A stretch of 64,000 nt of DNA, taken from positions 12,372,229 to 12,436,228 of the forward strand of contig OW203988.1 in assembly GCA_934047225.1 (NCBI GenBank), read 5' to 3'. This DNA comes from Ypsolopha sequella. Its lineage: Eukaryota; Arthropoda; Insecta; Lepidoptera; Ypsolophidae. A model generated the notes under the pieces. It did no database searches. It was not told where the DNA came from and was given only the letters and a program-made list of their open reading frames with translations. The position numbers and the translations under genes are program-made. Shown one piece after another: positions 1 through 10,849 of this stretch (position 1 is its first letter; every line of letters starts with the position of its first letter).

Positions 1-29
1 AGTGCCATCACTCAGTGGCCCTACTTTAC

Positions 30-286
30 GTGGCGTGCACAGAACTTTTTTCCGGAAAAGCAATCAGAAGGTCAAGTACGACAATAAAAAAAATATGAAA
101 TAATTTAAATAACACTTTGAAAAAAGAAAGTTTGTATCAAAATGTTCATTCCAGGGTAGGCAGTGCCTACCCTGGCGACATACAAACTTTTTTTTTCAAA
201 GTGTTATTTAAATTTTTTCATATTTTTTTCATTGTCAATCTTGACCTTTTGATTGCTTTTCCGGAAAAAAGTTCTGTGCACGCCAC
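30..286. mobile_element. Foldback MITE, full copy
   Basis: Near-perfect long palindrome. The ends are gtggcgtgcacagaac and its inverse gttctgtgcacgccac, and the centre is the inverted pair agggtaggcagtgcctaccct. Two further partial copies lie at 38484 and 48153. Confidence 0.85.
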
Positions 287-540
287 TCAGCCATAGCCAA
301 GTCACACCCCCGACACTTCATAGTCAAGGCTCAAGTTATTTACCTACACTCTCACGCGCGCATCTGGCTTGTCCGCACACGCTTGTGTGTGTGCGTGAGC
401 TAGTCTAGGGCTGGCAGCAATCGTGTGAGCGTCGTCGCCCGAGAGGGACACAATATAAGTCAGCAACTTATGTGATTCTCTTCCTAAATTTTAGCGTAGT
501 CCAATTTCTGGTTCCCCGTGGATTAATCAGTATTAAAAAA

Positions 541-541
541 A

Positions 542-573
<32 letters not shown>
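541..573. repeat. AT microsatellite
   Basis: Alternating AT run abutting the left end of the MITE at 575. Confidence 0.9.
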
Positions 574-574
574 C

Positions 575-836
575 AAGGTTAAATTCAATTAGTTGGCGAA
601 ATTTGAAACATATGTAGAACATGTCCATATGAATAACTTTTTTTAATAGGATAGTGAAAAATTCTTAAAATTCGTTTTCACCTTTCCATACTGGACGAGT
701 CAGCTGATCGGAGCAATTTGTATAGGAGGAAGTGAAAAAAAGTTGCGAATTTCGCTTAGCTCCCATAAAAACAGTTGTCCATATAGACTAGTACTACCTT
801 TGCTTTGAGTTTCGCCAAATAATGTTATTTAACCTT
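575..836. mobile_element. MITE with about 30-bp terminal inverted repeats
   Basis: Left end aaggttaaattcaattagtt, then ggcgaaattt; the right end is the imperfect inverse (gagtttcgcc...ttatttaacctt). It is flanked on both sides by TA-rich sequence. Confidence 0.7.
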
Positions 837-849
837 ATATATGTATATA

Positions 850-1012
850 AATCGTTACGACCTGAATGCCCCGGGGGGTGTCGGATGTGTTCCGAGTGTG
901 AACTTTGAAATGCAAGTCACAGTCCACCCACACTCGGTAAACCCGCGTTTCACCTGCAAATATTACGTCAGATTAAGAGGCCAGCGTTCTACCCCTGAGT
1001 TACCGCTGCTTT
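850..1012 (-). mobile_element. tRNA-SINE remnant
   Basis: The minus strand starts with a polymerase III A-box-like TAACTCAGGGG followed by TAGAACGCTGGCCTC, as in the better copy at 28.84-29.10 kb. Shared gtgttccgagtgtgaac lies at the other end. The B box is missing. Confidence 0.6.
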
Positions 1013-1028
1013 TTCGTTACTTTAAAAG

Positions 1029-1029
<1 letters not shown>

Positions 1030-1070
<41 letters not shown>
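1030..1070. repeat. TA microsatellite
   Basis: About 20 alternating TA units. Confidence 0.9.
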
Positions 1071-1073
<3 letters not shown>

Positions 1074-1868
1074 TGCCTAAGCTTAGTAGGTACCTATATA
1101 GTTTCGTATGCATAAATGATCATCATATAATTAACAACTACTCAAACATAAATTTTGTAAAAAAAATGAAAACTTGTCAAAACATGGAAAGTTATAAATA
1201 CTGATTTTATTGTTCCAAATGCGTTACTGAACGAAATTGTAAGGTTTGATCACGCAATTCTAATTTTTGAAAAAAAGTTTTCCAGGCATCCATAAACACT
1301 GCAATAACGCACCATACTGATTAAAAATCAGTATCGTGATAAAACTTTGTAACAAAACACGCGCGCATCAAACGAGTGGTAATCGAGCTCTGCCTGACTC
1401 CAGATTTCCACTAACTTGCGGGGGACCGCGGGGGACGTTAAATTTTCGCGGGGAGGTGAGTGTCGCTTCTTTACGTAGTAATACTTTATATTCTCTGGCC
1501 AAGTAGACTTCGTAGGATATAACATCTGTACTGTCCAAGTAATCGTAAGATTTAGGTGTGGAGTCCCGAAATAAAAAATACATTAAACCCTAGGACGGTC
1601 ATTGAGAGCAAGGGTTTTATTTGAATCGGGAGATTATTTTTATTTCAAGATCGTTGAGCTATATAAGTAGATACATAATACTTAAATTTTAAGATAGGCC
1701 GCAGGCCGACCTTCGCTTACGGCGAAGCCCGAAGCACTATAGGCTAATAAATAACGAAGTGGTTATATGGTCTTTGCTAATAAATAATAAATTTATAATA
1801 GAACTTTAACTTATTTGTCAGTTTGTTTAATTGTATGACTAAGAATTTGACTCGGTATAATCATAAAA

Positions 1869-2120
1869 CTATACGGGTATGTATGTAGGTTGAATATAAC
1901 TGAACTTTAACTATACGGGTATGTATGTAGGTTGAATATAACTGAACTTTAACTATACGGGTATGTATGTAGGTTGAATATAACTGAACTTTAACTATAC
2001 GGGTATGTATGTAGGTTGAATATAACTGAACTTTAACTATACGGGTATGTATGTAGGTTGAATATAACTGAACTTTAACTATACGGGTATGTATGTAGGT
2101 TGAATATAACTGAACTTTAA
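1869..2120. repeat. Perfect 6 x 42 bp minisatellite
   Basis: Six tandem copies of a 42-bp unit starting ctatacgggtatgtatgtag, with no differences that I can see. The 99-aa open frame across it is a by-product, since 42 is a multiple of 3. Confidence 0.97.
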
Positions 2121-2673
2121 CTCCATTTAAAATAATGTTATGTACAGGGCAAGATAACATTGAATATATTTAAATTTGCAAAGTTTAAATCACAATCAAA
2201 ACTATCAAATCAAATAGAATTAGATTTATTGTGAATTAATTTGAATATATTCGGTTATTAATTTCACAATCCTCTATTTCAGTAGATATTTATTAAACTA
2301 ACTACGCGAGCTCCACGTATTTAGATAGGACTGAAAAATTCTGGGGTTTAGATACGAGTACCTAAGGAAAGGTATATTGTTAATTCAAAGGCATTATTTA
2401 AATTAATATTTTTTATTAAACACTACAATAGCAGCGCATTTTTGAAGATCTGAAAATTTCATGTCTTAGATAAAAAATTCGAGTAACTTTTACAATATTA
2501 CAAAATTAATTGAGTATATTTTTTTATGCTGTAAATATTACATACATATTGCGCTATTGTTTTTAAATTAAGGTTATAAATAAGTATACACATTTTAACG
2601 AGTCTCATATCACATTAGACTCTATAAATACAACTTCCCCGACGAATAGAAATAATGAGAGCGTCCAAGAAAT

Positions 2674-2679
2674 TTTATT
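2674..2679 (-). terminator. Polyadenylation signal AATAAA
   Basis: Minus-strand AATAAA (plus-strand tttatt) begins 48 bp after the stop codon, the usual arrangement for a short insect 3'UTR. Confidence 0.7.
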
Positions 2680-2726
2680 AAATCGGACTTCCTCAAAATT
2701 TGCGGTTCGTCCATTTTAATTAATTA

Positions 2727-3370
2727 CTAAGATTTGTTCGTTTCTTTAATTTCTTTTTTCATCGTTTCGTCTTTTAATACCCGTGGACGGATTGCAATTC
2801 TTCTCAACGCTTTCCTTGTGGGTTTAATTTGGTTATGTAGTAGGTTGTCCAGTTCTTCCATGGATTTTATCTCCATCAGATCTCCGATGTCGGAGCTCCG
2901 ACCTTGAGGTGCCTTGCGTGCTCCATCCAGCCTCCTGAAGTATTTGTACACTTCGCTATTGGGAGATTGACACTGACCGCAATTATAGGGGGCAGCTACA
3001 GCGTTAGGGAAATTGGACTGTACATTTTGCATGTTGGAAGGGTTCCCTGGGCAGTTTGGTACAAACAGAACGGGGACGAATCCAATTATTCCGTATGGTT
3101 GCTGTCCGTAATATCCAAATTGTCCGTATGGACCTTGAGCTTGTTGTCCGTATTGACCTTGACCTTGCTGCCCTGGTTGGCCAGGCTGACCTTGGGCTGT
3201 TGTGGAGTTGTTGCCAGGGTTCACGAGATAGCATGGACAGTTTCCAGGGTATGGTACGATGGGCAGAGGATACGGTATGACGTAGATCGGGAACGGTGGC
3301 GGTTGTCCTGAGGGCTGGGTTTGCGGTGGTTGTACTCCAGTACCGGCGGGCTGATTGTCGGGTACATTAC
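2727..3370 (-). CDS. Exon 13: C-terminal non-collagenous domain and stop
   Basis: 644 nt, phase 1 to stop (TAG at 2729-2727). It starts [10 protein letters not shown], then a Pro-rich hydrophobic stretch ([20 protein letters not shown]), a CPC motif, a short Gln/Gly/Tyr-rich patch ([20 protein letters not shown]), two more Cys sites (PNCPG, NCGQC), and a basic tail rich in Arg/Lys with a helix-like [12 protein letters not shown] segment. The conserved-looking Cys could form disulfides or register the triple helix, like collagen NC domains; that is inference. I do not recognise a named family. Confidence 0.92.
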
Positions 3371-6300
3371 CTGTAACAAGGAAAGGGAGTTTGAATATAT
3401 TGTATTTTTTGTGTTTTCGTCCTGCGTAGATGTAATAAATGGAATAGAATGTAATATAGGTAACGTAAAAGAAAAAAAAAAAAAAAAAAAGATATAGACA
3501 AATGTTACATTGTGATAAACTTGCGATAAATGCTAAAATTGATATTTCCAACAATAAACATACACATGACTAATGGATGTAAAGTGTTTAATCAACTTTG
3601 TTCATTTAGTTCAGAGGTAGGTATGTTAAACTGTTTATTTGTTTTTTTACAAGATATTAATTAAAATAAATTTACCTGGTTGCCCTGGGTACCCAGGCTG
3701 TCCGGGTTGTCCTGGTTGACCTGGTGTACCGGGCTGACCTGGAGTTCCAGGTTGCCCCGGCTGTCCTGGAGTTCCAGGTTGCCCCGGCTGTCCCGGCCCT
3801 CCTGGTTGTCCTGGGTATCCGGGCTGTACGGAGCCACCTTGTGATCCTGGGTATCCGGGTTGGCCTGGTTGTCCGGGTTGTCCTGGCTGTCCTGGTTGTC
3901 CTGGGTATCCCGGTTGGCCTGGTTGTCCGGGTTGTCCTGGCTGTCCTTGTGATCCTGGGTATCCCGGTTGGCCTGGTTGCCCGGGTTGTCCTGGCTGTCC
4001 TTGTGATCCTGGGTATCCCGGTTGGCCTGGTTGCCCGGGTTGTCCTGGCTGTCCTTGTGATCCTGGGTATCCCGGTTGGCCTGGTTGCCCGGGTTGTCCT
4101 GGCTGTCCTTGTGATCCTGGGTATCCCGGTTGGCCTGGTTGCCCGGGTTGTCCTGGCTGTCCTTGTGATCCTGGGTATCCCGGTTGGCCTGGTTGCCCGG
4201 GTTGTCCTGGCTGTCCTTGTGATCCTGGGTATCCCGGTTGGCCTGGTTGTCCGGGTTGTCCTGGCTGTCCTTGTGATCCTGGGTATCCCGGTTGGCCTGG
4301 TTGTCCGGGTTGTCCTGGCTGTCCTTGTGATCCTGGGTATCCCGGTTGGCCTGGTTGTCCGGGTTGTCCTGGTTGTCCTGATGTCCCAGGCTTACCAGGA
4401 GTTCCAGGTTGTCCTGGCTGTCCTTGTGATCCTGGGTATCCCGGTTGGCCTGGTTGTCCAGGTTGTCCTGGCTGTCCTTGTGATCCTGGGTATCCCGGTT
4501 GGCCTGGTTGCCCGGGTTGTCCTGGCTGTCCTTGTGATCCTGGGTATCCCGGTTTTCCTGGTTGCCCGGGTTGTCCTGGCTGTCCTTGTGATCCTGGGTA
4601 TCCCGGTTGGCCTGGTTGTCCGGGTTGTCCTGGCTGTCCTTGTGATCCTGGGTATCCCGGTTGGCCTGGTTGTCCGGGTTGTCCTGGCTGTCCTTGTGAT
4701 CCTGGGTATCCCGGTTGGCCTGGTTGTCCGGGTTGTCCTGGTGTCCCAGGCTTACCTGGAGTTCCAGGTTGTCCTGGCTGTCCTTGTGATCCTGGGTATC
4801 CCGGTTGGCCTGATTGTCCAGGTTGTCCTGGCTGTCCTGGTTGTCCTGGGTATCCCGGTTGTCCTGGTTGTCCGGGTTGTCCTGGCTGTCCTTGTGATCC
4901 TGGGTATCCCGGTTGGCCTGGTTGCCCGGGTTGTCCTGGCTGTCCTTGTGATCCTGGGTATCCCGGTTGGCCTGGTTGTCCGGGTTGTCCTGGTTGTCCT
5001 GGTGTCCCAGGCTTACCTGGAGTTCCAGGTTGTCCTGGCTGTCCTTGTGATCCTGGGTATCCCGGTTGGCCTGATTGTCCAGGTTGTCCTGGCTGTCCTT
5101 GTGATCCTGGGTATCCCGGTTGGCCTGGTTGTCCAGGTTGTCCTGGCTGTCCTGGTTGTCCTGGGTATCCCGGTTGTCCTGGTTGTCCGGGTTGTCCTGG
5201 CTGTCCTTGTGATCCTGGGTATCCCGGTTGGCCTGGTTGTCCGGGCTGTCCTGGCTGTCCTTGTGATCCTGGGTATCCCGGTTGGCCTGGTTGTCCTGGC
5301 TGTCCTTGTGATCCTGGGTATCCCGGTTGGCCTGGTTGTCCAGGTTGTCCTGGTTGTCCTGGTGTCCCAGGCTTACCTGGAGTTCCAGGTTGTCCTGGCT
5401 GTCCTTGTGATCCTGGGTATCCCGGTTGGCCTGGTTGTCCGGGTTTTCCTGGTTGTCCGGGTTGTCCTGGTGTACCAGGCTGACCTGGAGTTCCAGGTTG
5501 TCCTGGCTGTCCTGGTTGTCCTGGGTATCCGGGCTGTTCTGGTGTACCAGGTTGTCCAGGTTGTCCCGGTTGGCCTGGGTATCCAGGTTGTCCTGGTTTA
5601 CCAGGTTGCCCTTGCTCCCCGGGTCCTCCTTGATGTCCTGGGTGTTCAGGATGCCCGGGTTGTCCTGATTGACCTGGTGTCCCAGGTTGTCCGGGTTGTC
5701 CTGGTTGACCTGGCGTACCAGGCTGACCTGGAGTTCCAGGCCCTCCTGGTTGTCCTGGTTGACCTGGGTATCCGGGTTGTCCTGGTTGCCCTTGCTGCCC
5801 GGGTCCTCCTTGTTGTCCTTGCTGTCCGGGTTTTCCTGGTTGCCCTGGTGTGCCAGGCTGTCCGGGTTGTCCCGGCTGGCCTGGGTTACCTGTAAAATTA
5901 ATTATCCATAAAACATTAAAGCCCTCTAGGCATGCATATATTAAACACACCTCAGAAACCCTCATACACCCACACAAAATGGATAGACACTACCAGCAAG
6001 TTTATTAAAGGTAAATAAGGAAGAATAAAAACTTTGCAGTCTACTGAAGCGGTAAAACTACTGATCACAAGTGGAATGAAAAATTTAATTCTGTGTACAA
6101 ACATAGGTTTAAAAAGAAAAAATAATAATAATTAAATCGAATGTTATTCAAACTGTAAATACGAACCAATATATTTTCTTTGTTTTAAAAAACACTTGTA
6201 CTTATCCACATATTACGTACAACTTTATTATGCCCGACCGGTTTCGCTGTAAAGCATTTTCTAGGGCTTTTTACACATCCTAACTAACAAATAAATCATA

Positions 6301-9300
6301 TAAACTACAATCATGTCTAAAATGACGTACAATAAATGAAACAACAAACAGACAGAAGGGGAATTTCAAATCAAAAATGGTCGGTAAACGATGGAACTAA
6401 GTTGAGTCAAACGTTGTGATGGAATTCTATACAATATATTACGGATTATGTCTCATTGGTCAACGTTGTGTAAACAGTTGGATTAGTAAGAGTTTAAGTG
6501 ATGGGGATGTCATATTAAAATATTTTTACCCATAATGGTGGAAATTTGGAAACAATAAAAATAAAAAATATTACAAATTAAAATTAAAATGTATGTCATA
6601 AGTATATATATTTCTGATTCCTCATACATAAAAATAAATTTGTGTAATCAAGATAAAAACATAATACTTTCTAATAACAAAGCAAAGTTGACCACTCTAC
6701 TTGGGGCTGGATTCTGCTTTAAACCACTTGGGACGGGAATGTGCTAATCCTGTATCTTCTTTTAAAAATACTAACAATATGTTAAGAAAATTGTTTCTGC
6801 ACTGTTTTCATATAAAAAAACGCTCAACTTTTGCAGGCACTTAATGGATACTTATTCAATTCCTACAATTAATTAAATGTTTAAGTAAGCGTCCATCTAT
6901 CCATCCATTACCCTGGTTCATCCACTGCTGGATACAGACCTTTTTAAGATTTCGCCACTGTTGGCAGTCCTACGGAAAGAAATACCCATACTCACGCACG
7001 CTGGGCAGGCAAGTTGATGAGCGTCGTGCCAAAACCCTCGTACCAGTGACGCCGCTGCTCGTCACTAGTCTGTTTTATTGAGGACCGGCAATTGGAGATG
7101 GATAAAACCTCCATCAATCGGTCTCAGGCATGATGGGCTACCTGGTTGTGCCTGTTTGAGAGCTGTCCTCGTACTCTCCCCCGAATAGCTTCGGGAGAGT
7201 TTGGGAGTAAGATGGTGGTGCAGGGACATAAGTATTTGCTAATGTAGACAGAAAGCTCTTGATGTGACTTCAATGCATAGCGTGTCAAGTCAGTTCTTTC
7301 CCCGGCACCTACGGTGCACCCACATATTTTGTATAACATATACTCGCCAATAAATATCAGTAAATTCATTCATGACTTTAAATTCCCGGAACCCATCAAC
7401 CCACATCATATATGTGGTATCTCCACAGTCGAGCCCGGCATCAGGTATACCACCTATAAGAGAGAGTATTAGACCATAAATTTACCTGTTTGGCCTGGCT
7501 GACCAGGCTGTCCTGGGTAGCCAGATTGGCCTGGTCCACCTTGTTGTCCAGGTTGTCCTTGTTGCCCTGGAGCACCGGGCTGTCCTGGAGTTCCCGGTTG
7601 TCCGGGAGTTCCAGGTAGTCCTGGAGTTCCAGGTTGTCCGGGAGTTCCATGTTGTCCTGGCTGGCCAGGATGTCCTAATAAAAAAAACAAGTACAGTAGT
7701 ATAATTTTTATACATTGCGCTTGGAAATCTTTGCCACTTTTCGGCAAAAGTCGTATTTCCTTACGCTTTCTGTATAATCCATGACAGATAGTGCTGGTCC
7801 GGTTAGTCGGCTATAGATTTCTTGTCATCGATATTTTGTAGAGATTCTCAGGGAACAAAAATATTAACCTATTCTATCGTTTTTCAACAAAAATTTAAGA
7901 ACAATAGATATGGGGTGCATTAAAATGGGTGAAAGTTATTACATTATGTACTTGGAAAAGTAAAAATGCACATTGTCTGACCTGGATATCCTGGTTGTCC
8001 TGGCTGACCAGGCTGTCCTGGGTATCCTGGTTTTCCTGGCTGACCAGGCTGTCCTGGGTAACCTGGTTGTCCAGGCTGCCCTGGGTATCCTGGTTGTCCT
8101 GGCTGACCAGATTGTCCTGGGTGTCCTGATTGTCCGGGTTGTCCTGGGTATCCTGGTTGTCCGGGTTGTCCTGGTTGTCCAGGCTGCCCTGGGTATCCTG
8201 GTTGTCCTGGCTGTCCTGGGTATCCTGGTTGTGCTGGACCCCCTTGCTGAGCGGGTTGCTCAGTTTGTCCTGGCTGACCAGCCTGTCCTGGGTATCCTGG
8301 TTGTCCAGGCTGCCCTGGGTATCCTGGTTGTCCTGGTTGACCAGCCTGTCCTGGGTAACCTGGTTGTCCAGGCTGCCCCGGGTATCCTGGTTGTCCTGGC
8401 TGACCGGATTGTCCTGGGTGTCCTGGTTGTCCAGGCTGCCCTGGGTATCCTGGTTGTCCTGGCTGACCAGATTGTCCTGGGTGTCCTGATTGTCCGGGTT
8501 GTCCTGGGTATCCTGGTTGTCCGGGTTGTCCTGGTTGTCCAGGCTGCCCTGGGTATCCTGGTTGTCCTGGCTGTCCTGGGTATCCTGGTTGTGCTGGACC
8601 CCCTTGCTGAGCGGGTTGCTCAGTTTGTCCTGGGTATCCTGGTTGTCCAGGCTGCCCTGGGTATCCTGGTTGTCCTGGCTGACCAGCCTGTCCTGGGTAT
8701 CCTGGTTGTCCAGGCTGCCCTGGGTAGCCTGGTTGTCCGGGCTGCCCTGGGTATCCTGGTTGTCCTGGACCCCCTTGCTGAGCGGGTTGTTCAGTTTGTC
8801 CTGGTTGTCCTGTCTGACCAGGCTGTCCAGGTTGTCCTGGCTGTCCTGGGTATCCTGGTTGTCCGGGTTGACCTGGTTGTCCAGGCTGTCCTGGGTATCC
8901 TGGTTGTCCTGGACCCCCTTGCTGAGCAGGTTGCTCAGTTTGTCCTGGGTATCCTGGTTGTCCTGGCTGACCAGGCTGTCCTGGGTATCCTGGTTGTCCA
9001 GGCTGCCCTGGGTATCCTGGTTGTCCAGGCTGCCCTGGGTATCCTGGTTGTCCTGGCTGACCAGCCTGTCCTGGGTATCCTGGTTGTCCAGGCTGCCCTG
9101 GGTAGCCTGGTTGTCCGGGCTGCCCTGGGTATCCTGGTTGTCCTGGACCCCCTTGCTGAGCGGGTTGTTCAGTTTGTCCTGGTTGTCCTGTCTGACCAGG
9201 CTGTCCAGGTAGTCCTGGTTGTCCAGGCTGTCCTGGGTATCCTGGTTGTCCGGGTTGACCTGGTTGTCCAGGCTGTCCTGGGTATCCTGGTTGTCCTGGC

Positions 9301-10797
9301 TGACCAGGCTGTCCTGGGTATCCTGGTTGTCCAGGCTGCCCTGGGTATCCTGGTTGTCCAGGCTGCCCTGGGTATCCTGGTTGTCCTGGCTGTCCTGGGT
9401 ATCCTGGTTGTCCTGGACCCCCTTGCTGAGCGGGTTGTCCAGGCTGTCCTGGATATCCTGGTTGTCCAGGCTGCCCTGGGTTTCCTGGTTGTCCTGGCTG
9501 ACCAGGTTGTCCTGGGTATCCTGGTTGTCCTGGCTGTCCTGGGTATCCTGGTTGTCCTGGACCCCCTTGCTGAGCGGGTTGTCCAGGCTGTCCTGGATAT
9601 CCTGGTTGTCCAGGCTGCCCTGGGTTTCCTGGTTGTCCTGGCTGACCAGGTTGTCCTGGGTATCCTGGCTGGCCAAATTGGCCCGGACTACCACCAATCC
9701 CTGTTAAACATCCTCATTGTTGTAATATACCCACAGTTAGTGACATCAACCCATTGAAGGGCACAAAATGTTATTTGTTATTGTTATTTCCAACAAATTA
9801 GGAGAATATTTATTTAAAATGAATATGTTATAAGAAGAAAGGGGTTAAACTATAGTAATTTTTTAAAGTAGAAGTTTCTTGTAAGTTTCAAAATTTAAAG
9901 GAACCGAATCCAAATCCGTTAATTCTTATAATTAATATTTAATAAAGATGAATGATTGTGTCGTCAGTTTCGTATGACCTTCGATCACGTATGATCATGA
10001 TCATACACCACATAGTTGTTAGAATAAGTTGTGTGAGTTTGTTAAAAACACAAGTTTTAAGTTATATACCTGGGCCACCTGCAGATCCGGATGTTCCTGG
10101 TGTTCCAGGTTTCCCGGGTTGTCCTGGGTGATTTCCGCCACTGCTGCCTGGGCCTGGGGGTCCACCTGGGCCGCCTGGTCCACCAGGGCCTCCTGGACCA
10201 CCTTAAGATAAAAATATATAGAGGTATTATAACTATATTATTACATTTCTCAGAGATACGTCGAGTGTCAATTAAACGATCAAAAACTTGTACAGTGGAG
10301 ACCACATTAAGCTATACACTTGCAGTACGACATTAGCCCCTACACAGAAGAATATAAGATAGGTACAAAGTCCAATGTGTCTTACTTGATGCGGTCTCCG
10401 CTGTACATACACTTTCACCGGCGCAAATGTAGCTTTACGTTCTAGTGTTATTCTTTCCCGCATGAACACTGAATGGTAAGATATACCTAACTAAGTGTTG
10501 AATTTAATTGACACTTTATTGTACACAAAAGACATATAAAAGAAAACAGAGTATTGAAAACATAATTTTGTAAAAAGGCGGACTTATCACTTAATGCGAT
10601 TTCTTCCAGCCAACCTTTGGGTGGTGAAGAAATTGTCACTAGAAAAGTAAAAATAGGGGGATAGACGTAATAGATAGAGTAAACTAAATGAAAATCAATA
10701 AAGTGTAAATACAAATAACCTACCAAATTAAAATTAATTTTAATAGATATCATAGACTTAAATAGACAAATATACAAGAATATATTAATAAATACAT

Positions 10798-10849
<52 letters not shown>

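Noticed and set aside
1861..2160. 99-residue frame with YSTYIHTRIVKVQL repeats
   Set aside because: 42-bp tandem repeat that happens to be a multiple of three.
3724..5895. 723-residue plus-strand frame ([14 protein letters not shown] repeats)
   Set aside because: Antisense of collagen exon 12. The minus-strand frame is perfect Gly-X-Y with matching splice phases, so the plus frame is a shadow.
7895..9757. 600-residue minus frame (NQDTQDS) and 594-residue plus frame over exon 10
   Set aside because: Wrong frames of exon 10. The Gly-X-Y frame has no Met and so begins only at the splice acceptor, which is why these look longer.
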